64,000 nt of DNA, taken from positions 2,976,001-3,040,000 of the forward strand of contig NC_013235.1 of NCBI RefSeq assembly GCF_000024365.1. Direction: 5' to 3'. Both the position numbers and the translations under genes were made by a program. Shown here in pieces: positions 51,779-59,403 of this stretch (positions are counted from its first letter, which is position 1; each line of letters opens with the position of its first letter). Source of the stretch: Nakamurella multipartita DSM 44233. GTDB lineage: Bacteria; Actinomycetota; Actinomycetes; Mycobacteriales; Nakamurellaceae. The notes below the pieces were generated by a model. It saw only the letters and a list, made by a program, of their open reading frames with translations. It made no database searches and was not told the origin of the DNA.

Positions 51779-52647
51779 CCTCGCCCCACCTCTGCCCGCG
51801 GCCCCCACCGTCGGGTCAATTCGTCGTCGATTCCGCCGACCTCGGAGTCCGGCTCGGCCTCGTCCTGCGCGGAACGAGGCAGCAGCGACGGCCATTGCGC
51901 CAGAACGGATTCGGCCACGGAACGCGCCGACCGGATCAGGTCGCTGCCGGCCAACCGGCGCGTCCAGCGGCCCTCCCAGAGCCCCTGCGCACCGCCCGGA
52001 TCCTGCGCGAAGAAGCCGATCACCTGCACCGGCGACCCGATCGACAGCAGCACCTGCCGAACCTGCTGAAGGGCGAACGAACGATGCCGCGGCGCGCCCG
52101 TCACCACCACCCCGACCGGGGTTCGGTCCCGTCGCGGGTCACCCACGGCGGCCGCCAACTCCGCGACCCGCTCACGCAGCCTGGCCAGCCCCTCGAGGTC
52201 CACCCTGGTCACCACGAGGACCGCCTCGGCCGCCGCGGCCATCGCGACCGAAGGATTGCCCGGCTGCAGGCGCCCCAAGTCGGCGATCACCGTCCCCGAC
52301 CAGGCCGACGTTTCGGAGGCCAGCCTGGGCCAAAGCCCGCGCAGCGGAAGCGCCCGATCGGCCGACAACATCCCCGGCACCACCGGAAGACCCAACGAGC
52401 ACAACTGGCTGAATGGCAGCGCACCGGCCGGCGACAATCCCAGCCGCGCGGCGGCGGCCAACTGAGCGATCGACGGCGACGGCGCCAGCCGGTGTTCCCG
52501 GTCCTGCGTCCACAGTCGGAACGGGGTGTCACCACCCGCGGTGTCCGCATCCACCAAGGCGCGGTCGCCGGGCCACACGGTGCCCAGCGCCGTCGCCAGG
52601 GTGGTCGCACCCGGCGACCCCTTGTCCGAACAGACCGCAACGATCAT
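51775..52647 (-). CDS. cpaE: CpaE/TadZ-like MinD/ParA ATPase
   Basis: 290 residues. The deviant Walker A SDKGSPGATTLA at about 7-18, the ALVDADTAGGDTP segment near 30-42 and VIADLGRLQ near 120-128 fit the MinD/ParA-like TadZ/CpaE family, which localises Tad machinery at cell poles or other sites. The receiver domain of CpaE is missing, as usual in actinobacteria. The Lys of the deviant motif is present. Coupled to neighbours by 4-base overlaps. Confidence 0.82.
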   Translation of the reverse strand: MIVAVCSDKGSPGATTLATALGTVWPGDRALVDADTAGGDTPFRLWTQDREHRLAPSPSIAQLAAAARLGLSPAGALPFSQLCSLGLPVVPGMLSADRALPLRGLWPRLASETSAWSGTVIADLGRLQPGNPSVAMAAAAEAVLVVTRVDLEGLARLRERVAELAAAVGDPRRDRTPVGVVVTGAPRHRSFALQQVRQVLLSIGSPVQVIGFFAQDPGGAQGLWEGRWTRRLAGSDLIRSARSVAESVLAQWPSLLPRSAQDEAEPDSEVGGIDDELTRRWGPRAEVGRG

Positions 52648-53318
52648 TCTCGGGGCACCTTCACCACGACAGCGGAATCCGAGCCGCTCGCTCCGGCCAC
52701 CCCGGCTGCCTCGTCCGCCGGAACCAACACGGTCAGCAGGAAGCCACCCGCCCGGGTCGGGTCCTCCATCGCCGCGAAGATCTCCGCGTCCTTGGCCACC
52801 ACCTTCGGTGCCGCCGTGCCGGTTCCCCCGGCCTCCGGCAGGGCCAGCACCTGCACACGGTCGCCCGTCGTGACGCCACCGGCGGGGAGGCGACCGCCGG
52901 TCACTGCGACCCCGACCTGTACCATCCCGTCCGGCATCGAGTGGTCCTGGGTGAGCATGGAACGCTGCAGGAGAGTGCCGGTCATCAGACCGACCGCCGC
53001 CCGCTGGCCGACGACGGAATCAAGATTCGCCCCGGCAATCGCGGTGACACCACCGGCCACCTCGACGGTCGACAGGTCCGCCCGTTCGATGACCTCGCCC
53101 ATCGCGATATCCGACTTGACCACGACCACCGGCGTTTTCTGCCCGGCCTTCGTGTATAGCCACCCGGACACCAAAGCCAGACCCACCACCAGCAGCAGCC
53201 CCACTGCGACCCACGCCGGCCGACGCTGCCTCGTCGGCAGCGGGGTGCGCATCTGCGCCCGGTCCGCGGCGCCCAGGGCCGGCAGTGTGAACTCCCGCTC
53301 TTCGGTCGACGCCTTCAT
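52644..53318 (-). CDS. cpaB: CpaB/RcpC-like pilus assembly protein (SAF domain)
   Basis: 224 residues. A transmembrane helix at about 36-56 is followed by a SAF domain (VVVVKSDIAMGEVIERADLSTVEV near 68-91) and a beta-rich C-terminal domain (TTGDRVQVLALPE). CpaB proteins sit at the cell envelope and organise the pilus channel. Overlaps both neighbours. Confidence 0.85.
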   Translation of the reverse strand: MKASTEEREFTLPALGAADRAQMRTPLPTRQRRPAWVAVGLLLVVGLALVSGWLYTKAGQKTPVVVVKSDIAMGEVIERADLSTVEVAGGVTAIAGANLDSVVGQRAAVGLMTGTLLQRSMLTQDHSMPDGMVQVGVAVTGGRLPAGGVTTGDRVQVLALPEAGGTGTAAPKVVAKDAEIFAAMEDPTRAGGFLLTVLVPADEAAGVAGASGSDSAVVVKVPRE

Positions 53319-54322
53319 CGCACCACCACCTGAATCTGCTCCACCAATAGCTGGTCCGAGACCTGCGAGACACCGTCGGGGAAAGTGCCGTCGGCACCGC
53401 TGTTTGAGGTCCAATCAACCTGCCACTGAACGGATGTCGTCGCGGTCAACGGTCTGTCCGGCGACACCCGGGTGTACGTGTAGGCACACCCGCCATTCGT
53501 CGGAGCCGCGTTCCCGTCCGCCGGTGTCCACGCCCGACCCGGTCCCGCACAGGCGACAACGCTGTCACCGTTGCCCGGATCGAAATGAACCTCGACCGGA
53601 GTCGCCGTCAAAGTAACCGAAACGCCCTGCAGCTCAACGGTCCGCTGCAACGGCTGCCAGTCGCCCACCCAGAACCACGTTCTCAGGCCGACAATCGTAA
53701 ACGGCAAGCCGCCGTGATCGGGATCCGAGTTCGACTCCGACGGTGAACGGTACGCATCCGGCGCAGGCAAAGACAACTCCGCGTAAGCCTGCTGCGCCAA
53801 CACGGCCGGGTCCGGTGGAGGCGGCGGCGCCGGCGCGGCTGCGGCACCCGCTGCAGCCGGCGGAGTCGGCACATACAGGTACTCCGACGGTCCGTTGCAC
53901 GTGCGGACCATCAAAGTCCCAGTCGTCGCGTCGTTCCCACCCCACGCCGGATCGGTCGCGGGCAGCAGCGCCTCCCTGTAAGCGCACTCGCCAGAATTCG
54001 CCGAAATAGTCACGGGGGCAGCAGATGTGGATTGATCAGAGGGAACACTCCCGCCAGCGGTCCGATCGGCCGCAGCAGCCTGTGCTTCGGCAACAATGAT
54101 TGCGGCCTGCTCAGCCTCGAGCGCGCCAGCCGCCACTGCGCCGTCCACCGTGAGTGTTGCGGCGTATGTCGAAGAAGGGAGAAGACTGCCGTTTCCTGCG
54201 GTCACTTCGATAACCGGCACAGGATCATCCTGTGGCCCAGCGATAGTGAGCGACGAACCTATCGTTCCCAGCCATAGGGCGCCTCCGATTGCCGTTGCTC
54301 GGTAACGAATCCCGCTCAGCAA
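53315..54322 (-). CDS. Secreted protein of the Tad pilus operon
   Basis: 335 residues, probably from TTG 54322; no better start is visible. A weakly hydrophobic N-terminus (TAIGGALWLGTIGSSLTIAG) serves as signal peptide or anchor. An Ala/Glu helix, a Cys-containing segment and a Pro/Ala stretch follow, and then a beta-rich domain with paired Cys (VVACAGPG, GGCAYTYTRV) ending in a repeated Val/Gln strand. The 7-base overlap with the lipoprotein gene places it in the same operon. Likely an envelope component of the pilus; no family recognised. Confidence 0.65.
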   Translation of the reverse strand: MLSGIRYRATAIGGALWLGTIGSSLTIAGPQDDPVPVIEVTAGNGSLLPSSTYAATLTVDGAVAAGALEAEQAAIIVAEAQAAAADRTAGGSVPSDQSTSAAPVTISANSGECAYREALLPATDPAWGGNDATTGTLMVRTCNGPSEYLYVPTPPAAAGAAAAPAPPPPPDPAVLAQQAYAELSLPAPDAYRSPSESNSDPDHGGLPFTIVGLRTWFWVGDWQPLQRTVELQGVSVTLTATPVEVHFDPGNGDSVVACAGPGRAWTPADGNAAPTNGGCAYTYTRVSPDRPLTATTSVQWQVDWTSNSGADGTFPDGVSQVSDQLLVEQIQVVVR

Positions 54323-54942
54323 GGTTCATCTTTCAGGTAGAAGACGTCAGACACCCGCCAAACGCCGTCCCCGCCGCGCATCAGGTTCCCCTGATAGTGA
54401 TCACGCGAAACCCCGACGGTGACCTTGTTTCCACTCGATACCTCTACTGCGCCAGAGGCACTGCGGTCCTGGCAGTCGTCGATCAGCGCGGAGTTGCCCC
54501 CGTTGATCGGTTGGGGCCAACTGATCCGATGCCCAAGCTGTCCGTACGTCTGAAGTCCCTGCCGGTCGAATTCGGCAGCATCAGTGAGCATTCGAGTCTT
54601 CGCCGGATCGACGGTGACGGCGGCTGCGACCGCGTCCCGCTCATCGACCGGGGTAGTCGCAATCGCGAGATAGACGTCCCAGGACTTGACCCACTGCGCT
54701 TCGGCCGCGGCCCGATCGGACTGTTCGGCGCTATCGGCGACCGAGGAAGGTGTCGACGATGCCGACAGCGCGGTCTCACCCGATCCCGGCAGGCTGGCGG
54801 TCGGTTAGGTTGCAGACGATGATGGGCTGACCGTGGACGAAGCGACGCTCTGCACAGCAACGCCCGAGCCGTCGCAGGCGACCGCAAGCACGGCGGCGCC
54901 CACCAGGATGCCGGCGCGCATCAGCTTTGAGCGGTATCGCAT
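54316..54942 (-). pseudogene. Lipoprotein gene of the pilus operon, interrupted by in-frame TAA
   Basis: ATG 54942 has AAGGGGG upstream and begins a lipoprotein signal with lipobox LAVAC (Cys23). After 45 codons the frame meets TAA at 54805-54807. The same frame then continues open for 162 codons with sensible composition (DRAAAEAQWVKSWDVYLAIA, then LMRGGDGVWRVSDVFYLKDE) to TGA 54316. The downstream part looks like the body of an NTF2-like lipoprotein. A single base change would restore a 208-residue product. This is the first gene of the pilus operon. Confidence 0.65.
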
Positions 54943-55572
54943 TGCGGGCACCCCCTTCGGTGAGCGCTGCCCCTCGGTCGTGAGAGCCGTGGTGACGGCG
55001 CGTGCACGATCCATCACTTCTCTGTGTTGGGTCAAGTTGACCACCACCCGAGGGACATTCCCAAGCCGGACCGACCGAGAAGCGGTCGACACGGTGGACT
55101 GGCGCGTGGACGAGCGACATCCAGACCGAAGCGGCTATCTAGGAACTCGCCATGCTTGCCATGCGCGGCTGTCGGCCCTTCGCGCGACGAACAACAACAC
55201 CTGATTGACAGCACCTCATGATCATTCTTGCCACCTCGACCAGCGTCGATCACGAGATTCGCCCGGATCAACCGCTTCGCAGACCGCGGAGACCGTTGGC
55301 CGTCCAGCGCTGTCCACTCAGTGATGCGTCAGCGTCCGATGAGTGGCCATGGGCAGCGAATCACGTCGCCGGTGACGGGAACATTGTTACGACCCAAGAT
55401 CAATCAATCGGTAACATTTCGCCCGTGCGAGTCGTGACCCGAATCACAACGCACATGGACGCCGAGAGCAGTCGGGTTGCGGCCTACCTTCAGCGGGTCG
55501 AACCGCCAGCCCTCGACGCCGCCTGGGCAGGCACCGTGTCTGGCTCTCACGCCACATCGGGATGCCCACCCT
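54943..55572. other. Intergenic region between pilus operon and excisionase
   Basis: About 630 nt with no convincing gene; short open frames here have no ribosome sites and poor composition. It holds a minus-strand promoter motif at 55157-55170 for the pilus operon (leader about 215 nt) and a locally AT-rich block at 55381-55420 with inverted repeat TGTTAC/GTAACA (55385-55390 and 55411-55416). The repeat could be an operator or part of an origin or transfer site. Confidence 0.5.
55157..55170 (-). promoter_or_regulatory. Element promoter motif (AGCCGCGCATGGCA) before the pilus operon
   Basis: The only motif copy upstream of the Tad operon, pointing into it. The first gene has a Shine-Dalgarno sequence, so a leadered mRNA is expected. 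Confidence 0.45.
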
Positions 55573-55586
55573 TGCCGCGCATGAAC
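55573..55586 (+). promoter_or_regulatory. Element promoter motif (TGCCGCGCATGAAC) before the excisionase leader ORF
   Basis: Perfect consensus copy; exactly 5 nt before ATG 55592. Confidence 0.65.
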
Positions 55587-55591
55587 CTGAC

Positions 55592-55633
55592 ATGATCCTC
55601 AACGAGTCGACAAAGACGGAACGGCGGCCATGA
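55592..55633 (+). CDS. Leader mini-ORF coupled to the excisionase gene
   Basis: ATG 55592, 5 nt after the promoter motif, opens a 13-residue frame (MILNESTKTERRP) whose TGA overlaps the excisionase ATG (ATGA 55630-55633). It has the same layout as the dnaE leader. Confidence 0.5.
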   Translation: MILNESTKTERRP

Positions 55634-56019
55634 ACCCCCGACCGGCCGACAGCCCGATGCGGGATCTGGCCACCCTCGGTCCGGACGAGGTGGCGCAGCT
55701 CATCGGCGCCTCCGAATGGTGGGTCCGCGAGCAGGCCAGGAACCGCAAAGTCCCACACCTTCGGTTCGGCCGAGATCAGATCAAGTTCCGGCGCACAGAC
55801 GTGGTCGCGCTGATGGATCTGGCCGCGATCGCCCCCGTGTCCCTCACCCGAGCCGAGCCAGAGGGGGTCGATGCCGAGAAGGCCGGCACCGCTGGACTCC
55901 GAGCTGAGGCGACCGCCGCATACCGGTTGGCGAAGGCCGCCGGCCGGCCCGAGCAGGCCGCGCGCCAGGCAGCCCGGAAGCTGCTACCCGGCTTCATGCC
56001 CGAACGAACGGCTGTCTGA
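55630..56019 (+). CDS. xis: Excisionase-like helix-turn-helix protein
   Basis: 129 residues. Residues 15-62 form a MerR/excisionase-type winged helix: LGPDEVAQLIGASEWWVREQARNRKVPHLRFG, then IKFRRTDVVALMD. An Ala/Glu/Arg-rich helical tail follows. Such proteins bend attachment-site DNA and direct the integrase to excise. Its 3' end overlaps that of the integrase gene by 36 nt (convergent). The element promoter motif upstream implies that excision is switched on together with the other element genes. Confidence 0.82.
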   Translation: MNPRPADSPMRDLATLGPDEVAQLIGASEWWVREQARNRKVPHLRFGRDQIKFRRTDVVALMDLAAIAPVSLTRAEPEGVDAEKAGTAGLRAEATAAYRLAKAAGRPEQAARQAARKLLPGFMPERTAV

Positions 56020-57345
56020 CGCCGGTCGACCGCTACCCGCGGGTCGCGCTGCCAATTCGGCCACCCGCGCTGCTTCGATGTGCTGGCTGGGCATCAGATG
56101 GCTGTATCTGTCGATCGTCGTCGTGACGGACTCGTGACCGAGCCTGCGCTGCAGCACCATCAGGTCGATGCCGGCGGCGATCATCCATGAAGCGTGGGTG
56201 TGGCGCAGATCGTGGATGCGCGGCGTCTTTGTCAACTTCTTGACGTTCCCGCGCCCACCCTTATTACCAGCTACTCGCCTCCCTGTGGCATTCGCGCGGC
56301 CGGTTCTGGCCGCATTGGCCTTCGGTTCAAGCGGATTCTGCGCGGCCTGAACCGCAGCGATCCAGTTCGTCTCCCAGAATGTGTTGTGCCGGATCTGGCT
56401 CCCGCGGGCGTTGACGAACAACAGCTCGTCGGGCGCCCTCCCTTCGGCGAGGGTGAGCAGGTCGCGGCCAAGCGTCTCGCCAACCGACACCGTCCGGCGG
56501 CTGCGGCTGGTCTTCGTCGAGCCGACGTAGTGCTGGTGCTCGCCGTCTCGCTTCCATGCCTTATTGACGCGAAGCGCGACCATCTCCGACGACTGCTGCA
56601 CGTCCATCACCTGCAGCGCCGTGATCTCTCCCCAACGAAGTCCGGTCCCGACCATGGTGCGCAGCAGCAACTGGTACCGCGGCGTCATCGCGTCGTGCAG
56701 CAGGTCGAACTCTTCGTGGGTGAGTAGGCACATTTCGTCCCCGACTTCCTCCACGCGCGGCAACGACACCCCCCTGCAGGGATTGTCCGCTCGCAGGCCC
56801 CGCTGCACCGCCCATTCCATCGACGCGGAAAGTAGGCCGTGTAGATTCCGGATGGTCTTGGGCGACAGCAGACGAGCCTGATCGACGACGGGGGGGCGGG
56901 CGGCGCGGACCGGATGGACCGGGGTGCCTCGGGCTCGCGAGTTGGACTTGCCGACTTGCTTGGTGCGCATCCGAGCGACCCAGGCCTGGACCGCATCTGC
57001 GTCGACTCGGTCGATCGGCGTGTGGCCTAACGTGTCGTCGAAGTGGTCGCGGACCTGGTTGCGGTACTTGCGCAGCTGGCTCTCGGCCGCGCGGTGATTG
57101 GCCTCGATGTAGGCGAGCATGACCTCCCGCACCGTCTTGATGGCCAGGTTGGCGCCGGCGACGGCAGCGGAGGCCTTGCTTCCGTCGCCGCCGAAAACGT
57201 CCAGCATGCGAACGAAATGGTCGGCATCGCGGCGCTTCTCAAACGTGATTGATTGCCGTAGGACGCGGCCGTCCTGTCGCTGCCGCCAGCGCACACGCCA
57301 CCGCACCTCGCCCACTGGGGTGCGGTACTCGTCGATGCCCGCCAT
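55984..57345 (-). CDS. int: Tyrosine integrase of the element
   Basis: 453 residues. An N-terminal arm-binding strand region (YRTPVGEVRWRVRWRQ) is followed by a core-binding domain at about 70-185. The catalytic domain carries R237 (GTGLRWGE), K278 (GSTKTSRSRRTV), H378 and R381 (HDLRHTHAS), H404 (LGHESV) and nucleophile Y414 (DRYSHL). All active-site residues are present. A basic insert near 340-375 separates the catalytic motifs. The gene starts 77 nt from the tRNA-Leu 3' end and reads away from it, the usual arrangement for tRNA-site integration. Confidence 0.95.
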   Translation of the reverse strand: MAGIDEYRTPVGEVRWRVRWRQRQDGRVLRQSITFEKRRDADHFVRMLDVFGGDGSKASAAVAGANLAIKTVREVMLAYIEANHRAAESQLRKYRNQVRDHFDDTLGHTPIDRVDADAVQAWVARMRTKQVGKSNSRARGTPVHPVRAARPPVVDQARLLSPKTIRNLHGLLSASMEWAVQRGLRADNPCRGVSLPRVEEVGDEMCLLTHEEFDLLHDAMTPRYQLLLRTMVGTGLRWGEITALQVMDVQQSSEMVALRVNKAWKRDGEHQHYVGSTKTSRSRRTVSVGETLGRDLLTLAEGRAPDELLFVNARGSQIRHNTFWETNWIAAVQAAQNPLEPKANAARTGRANATGRRVAGNKGGRGNVKKLTKTPRIHDLRHTHASWMIAAGIDLMVLQRRLGHESVTTTIDRYSHLMPSQHIEAARVAELAARPAGSGRPASDSRSFGHEAG

Positions 57346-57392
57346 GGGCCAAGACTAGGCGCCATGGGCCAAAATCTCGATTCCATGGGCCA
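57342..57392. repeat. Three direct repeats of CCATGGGCCA before the integrase gene
   Basis: Copies at 57342-57351, 57362-57371 and 57383-57392, at periods of 20 and 21 bp, that is about two helical turns. The first overlaps the integrase start codon. Each contains palindromic CCATGG. Likely arm-type sites for Int or Xis, or an autoregulatory operator. Confidence 0.7.
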
Positions 57393-57421
57393 CACTGTCC
57401 TGTTTCCGCAGGTCAGATGAG

Positions 57422-57450
57422 TGTCCGAGGGGGGACTTGAACCCCCACGC
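57422..57450. other. Probable attachment site (tRNA 3' half at the element right end)
   Basis: The integrase lies just beyond the tRNA 3' end, so recombination must have occurred within the T-arm/acceptor part and restored the tRNA. No second copy of this sequence is in the window; the other att site should lie left of base 1. Exact core borders cannot be set. Confidence 0.55.
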
Positions 57451-57504
57451 CCTTGCGGGCACTAGCACCTCAAGCTAGCGCGTCTGCCATTCCGCCACCC
57501 GGAC
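57422..57504 (-). tRNA. tRNA-Leu (anticodon GAG)
   Basis: 83-nt gene on the minus strand. Acceptor strands GTCCGGG (5') and CTCGGAC (3') pair with one wobble, the discriminator is A at 57422, and CCA is not encoded. The anticodon stem-loop GCTAG-CTTGAGG-TGCTAG carries GAG. A long variable arm (GCCCGCAAGGGC region) and the T-loop GTTCAAGTC complete the class II leucine tRNA. Confidence 0.95.
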
Positions 57505-57575
57505 CGGGTCCGCCGTGCCATCTGAAGCACTGCGACGGTCAAGCTTACTCGATGGCCGGGTGCTTGGATGACACG

Positions 57576-58925
57576 ATGACCCCATCGGACCCCACCGACT
57601 CCAGCCCGGCCGCGAACGCGGTGGCGGCGGCGCAGGCGGAAGTCGTTCAGCTGTGCAGCGAGCTCATCCAGTTCGAGTCGGTGAACACCGGCGACCCGGC
57701 CACGATCGGCGACGGGGAGGCCCGGGCCGCCCGCTACCTGCAGGACAAGCTGGAGGAAGTGGGGTACGAGACGACCTACCTGGAGGCGACGCCCGGCCGG
57801 GGCAACGTGATCTGCCGGCTCACCGGGGCGGATCCCGACCGGGGCGCACTGCTGCTGCACGGCCATGTGGACGTGGTGCCGGCCGACGCGGCGGAGTGGA
57901 CGGTGCACCCGTTCTCCGGGGCGATCCAGGACGGCTACGTGTGGGGTCGTGGCGCGGTCGACATGAAGGGCATGGTCGCGATGACGGTCGCACTGGCCCG
58001 CCAGTACCGGGCGCACGGGTTCGTCCCGCCCCGCGACCTGGTTTTCTCGTTCATGTCCGACGAGGAGGCGGGTGGGGCCTTCGGCGCGCACTGGCTGGTC
58101 GACCATCATCCGGAGCTGTTCGCCGGCGTCACCGAGGCGATTTCCGAGGTCGGCGGATTCTCCATCTCGCTGGGGGACGACCGCCGCGCGTACCTGGTCG
58201 CCGCGGCCGAGAAGGGCGTGGCCTGGGCCACTCTCAAGGCCACCGGCACCGCCGGTCACGGCTCGATGATCAATCATGACAACGCGGTCAGCCGGGTTGC
58301 GGCGGCCGTCACCCGGTTAGGCACCCACCGGTTCCCGATCACGCACACGGTCACGGTGGACACCTTGTTGTCCCGGATCACCGAGCTGACGGGGCTGGAG
58401 TTTCCGGAGGACGACCTGGAGGGATCGGTCGACAAGATCGGTCCGGTGGCCCGCATCGTCAACGCCACACTGCGCAACACGGCGAACCCGACCATGCTGC
58501 GGGCCGGCTACAAGGCCAACGTCATCCCGTCGACGGCCGAGGCGACGGTGGACTGCCGAGTGCTCCCCGGGTCGCAGGACACCTTCCGGCAGGAGGTCAC
58601 GGACATCGTCGGCGACGGCATCGAGATCGACTGGGTGTGGCAGCCACCGCTGGAGTACCCGTTCGAGGGCAACCTGGTCGACGCGATGACCGCCGCCGTG
58701 ACCGCGGAAGATCCGCAGGGCACGGCGATCCCGTACATGCTCTCCGGCGGCACCGACAACAAGGCTTTCGACAAGCTCGGGGTGGCCGGGTACGGCTTCT
58801 CACCGATGCGGCTGCCGGCCGACCTGGACTTCACCGCGCTGTTCCACGGCGTGGACGAGCGGATCCCGGTCGACGCCCTCGCCTTCGGAGTGCGGGTCCT
58901 GGACCGGCTGATCCGTACCTGCTGA
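57576..58925 (+). CDS. M20-family metallopeptidase (dipeptidase/deacylase type)
   Basis: 449 residues from ATG 57576. The M20 zinc ligands and catalytic residues are in order: LLLHGHVDVVPAD near 88-100 (His and catalytic Asp), GRGAVDMKG near 125-133, SDEEAGG near 160-166 (catalytic Glu pair), SEVGG, and a late His in LFHGVDER near 425-432. The dimerisation lid starts with GTAGHGS near 228. This is a chromosomal gene divergent from the tRNA; the family includes peptidases and acyl-amino acid hydrolases, and the substrate is not evident. Confidence 0.92.
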   Translation: MTPSDPTDSSPAANAVAAAQAEVVQLCSELIQFESVNTGDPATIGDGEARAARYLQDKLEEVGYETTYLEATPGRGNVICRLTGADPDRGALLLHGHVDVVPADAAEWTVHPFSGAIQDGYVWGRGAVDMKGMVAMTVALARQYRAHGFVPPRDLVFSFMSDEEAGGAFGAHWLVDHHPELFAGVTEAISEVGGFSISLGDDRRAYLVAAAEKGVAWATLKATGTAGHGSMINHDNAVSRVAAAVTRLGTHRFPITHTVTVDTLLSRITELTGLEFPEDDLEGSVDKIGPVARIVNATLRNTANPTMLRAGYKANVIPSTAEATVDCRVLPGSQDTFRQEVTDIVGDGIEIDWVWQPPLEYPFEGNLVDAMTAAVTAEDPQGTAIPYMLSGGTDNKAFDKLGVAGYGFSPMRLPADLDFTALFHGVDERIPVDALAFGVRVLDRLIRTC

Positions 58926-58987
58926 GCCGCGATGGCCCGCGCGGATGAAGTCGTTGACTCCCGTCACATCCGTCCCATCTGGCGTGA

Positions 58988-59052
58988 GTTGATCCGCGCC
59001 GGCGGAGTTGATCCGCGCGGGAGGCGGCGGTGACGGGGAGGTTGATCCGCGC
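58988..59052 (+). repeat. Three imperfect repeats of GTTGATCCGCGC
   Basis: GTTGATCCGCGC occurs at 58988-58999, 59007-59018 and 59041-59052, with GGCGGTGACGG repeated after the last two. They lie between the M20 gene and the convergent azlD. Probably recent duplication in spacer DNA. Confidence 0.6.
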
Positions 59053-59088
59053 GGGGGACGGCGGTGACGGTAAAGGTGACCGCGCGGG

Positions 59089-59403
59089 TCAGGAGCCGGG
59101 GAGGGCGAGGCGGACCAGGGCGGTGGTCAGGGCGGCCAGCCCGACGACGACCAGGAACGGGGCCCGGCGCCAGACGGCGACGCCGGCGACGGCCAGGCCG
59201 GCGGCCCGGGCGTCCAGCACCAGAGCGGAACCGGTGGAGAAGGTCTGCACGGCGACCAGGGCGGCCAGCAGCACGATCGGCAGCAGGGCCGAGATCCGAT
59301 GCACCCGAGGCCGTTGCAGCACCGACTCGGGCACGGACACGCCGGCCAGCTTGAGCAGGTAGCAGCCCAGGCAGCCGACCAGCACCCCGATCCACAGCGT
59401 CAT
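59089..59403 (-). CDS. azlD: AzlD-like branched-chain amino acid exporter subunit
   Basis: 104 residues with three to four hydrophobic helices (TLWIGVLVGCLGCYLLKLAG at the start, then ALLPIVLLAALVAVQTF). Small size, topology and 4-base overlap with the AzlC gene identify it as the AzlD partner, which together export branched-chain amino acids or related compounds. Confidence 0.88.
   Translation of the reverse strand: MTLWIGVLVGCLGCYLLKLAGVSVPESVLQRPRVHRISALLPIVLLAALVAVQTFSTGSALVLDARAAGLAVAGVAVWRRAPFLVVVGLAALTTALVRLALPGS

Larger units (their letters stand above)
1..57450. mobile_element. Integrative conjugative element, right-hand part (left end outside window)
   Basis: A tyrosine integrase and an excisionase lie directly beside the 3' end of a tRNA-Leu gene. 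To their left stretches an unbroken block with type IV secretion genes (VirB4, TcpC/VirB8-like, TrbL/VirB6-like, a peptidoglycan hydrolase), replication genes (DnaE, SSB) and a Tad pilus operon. One promoter-like motif, CCGCRCAYGAAC, recurs before genes from 1 kb to 55.6 kb and I saw no well-placed copy in the chromosomal part, which ties the block together. No relaxase, coupling protein or second attachment site was seen, so at least one end lies left of base 1. The right boundary is inside the tRNA 3' half and is approximate. Confidence 0.85.

Noticed and set aside
55032..55271. Short minus-strand open frames upstream of the pilus lipoprotein
   Set aside because: No ribosome sites and antisense-like composition; the lipoprotein start at 54942 with AAGGGGG is clear.
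58938..58956. CCGCGCGGATGAAG just after the M20 gene, resembling the element motif
   Set aside because: It is in chromosomal DNA, lacks the CAYGAA core and precedes no gene.
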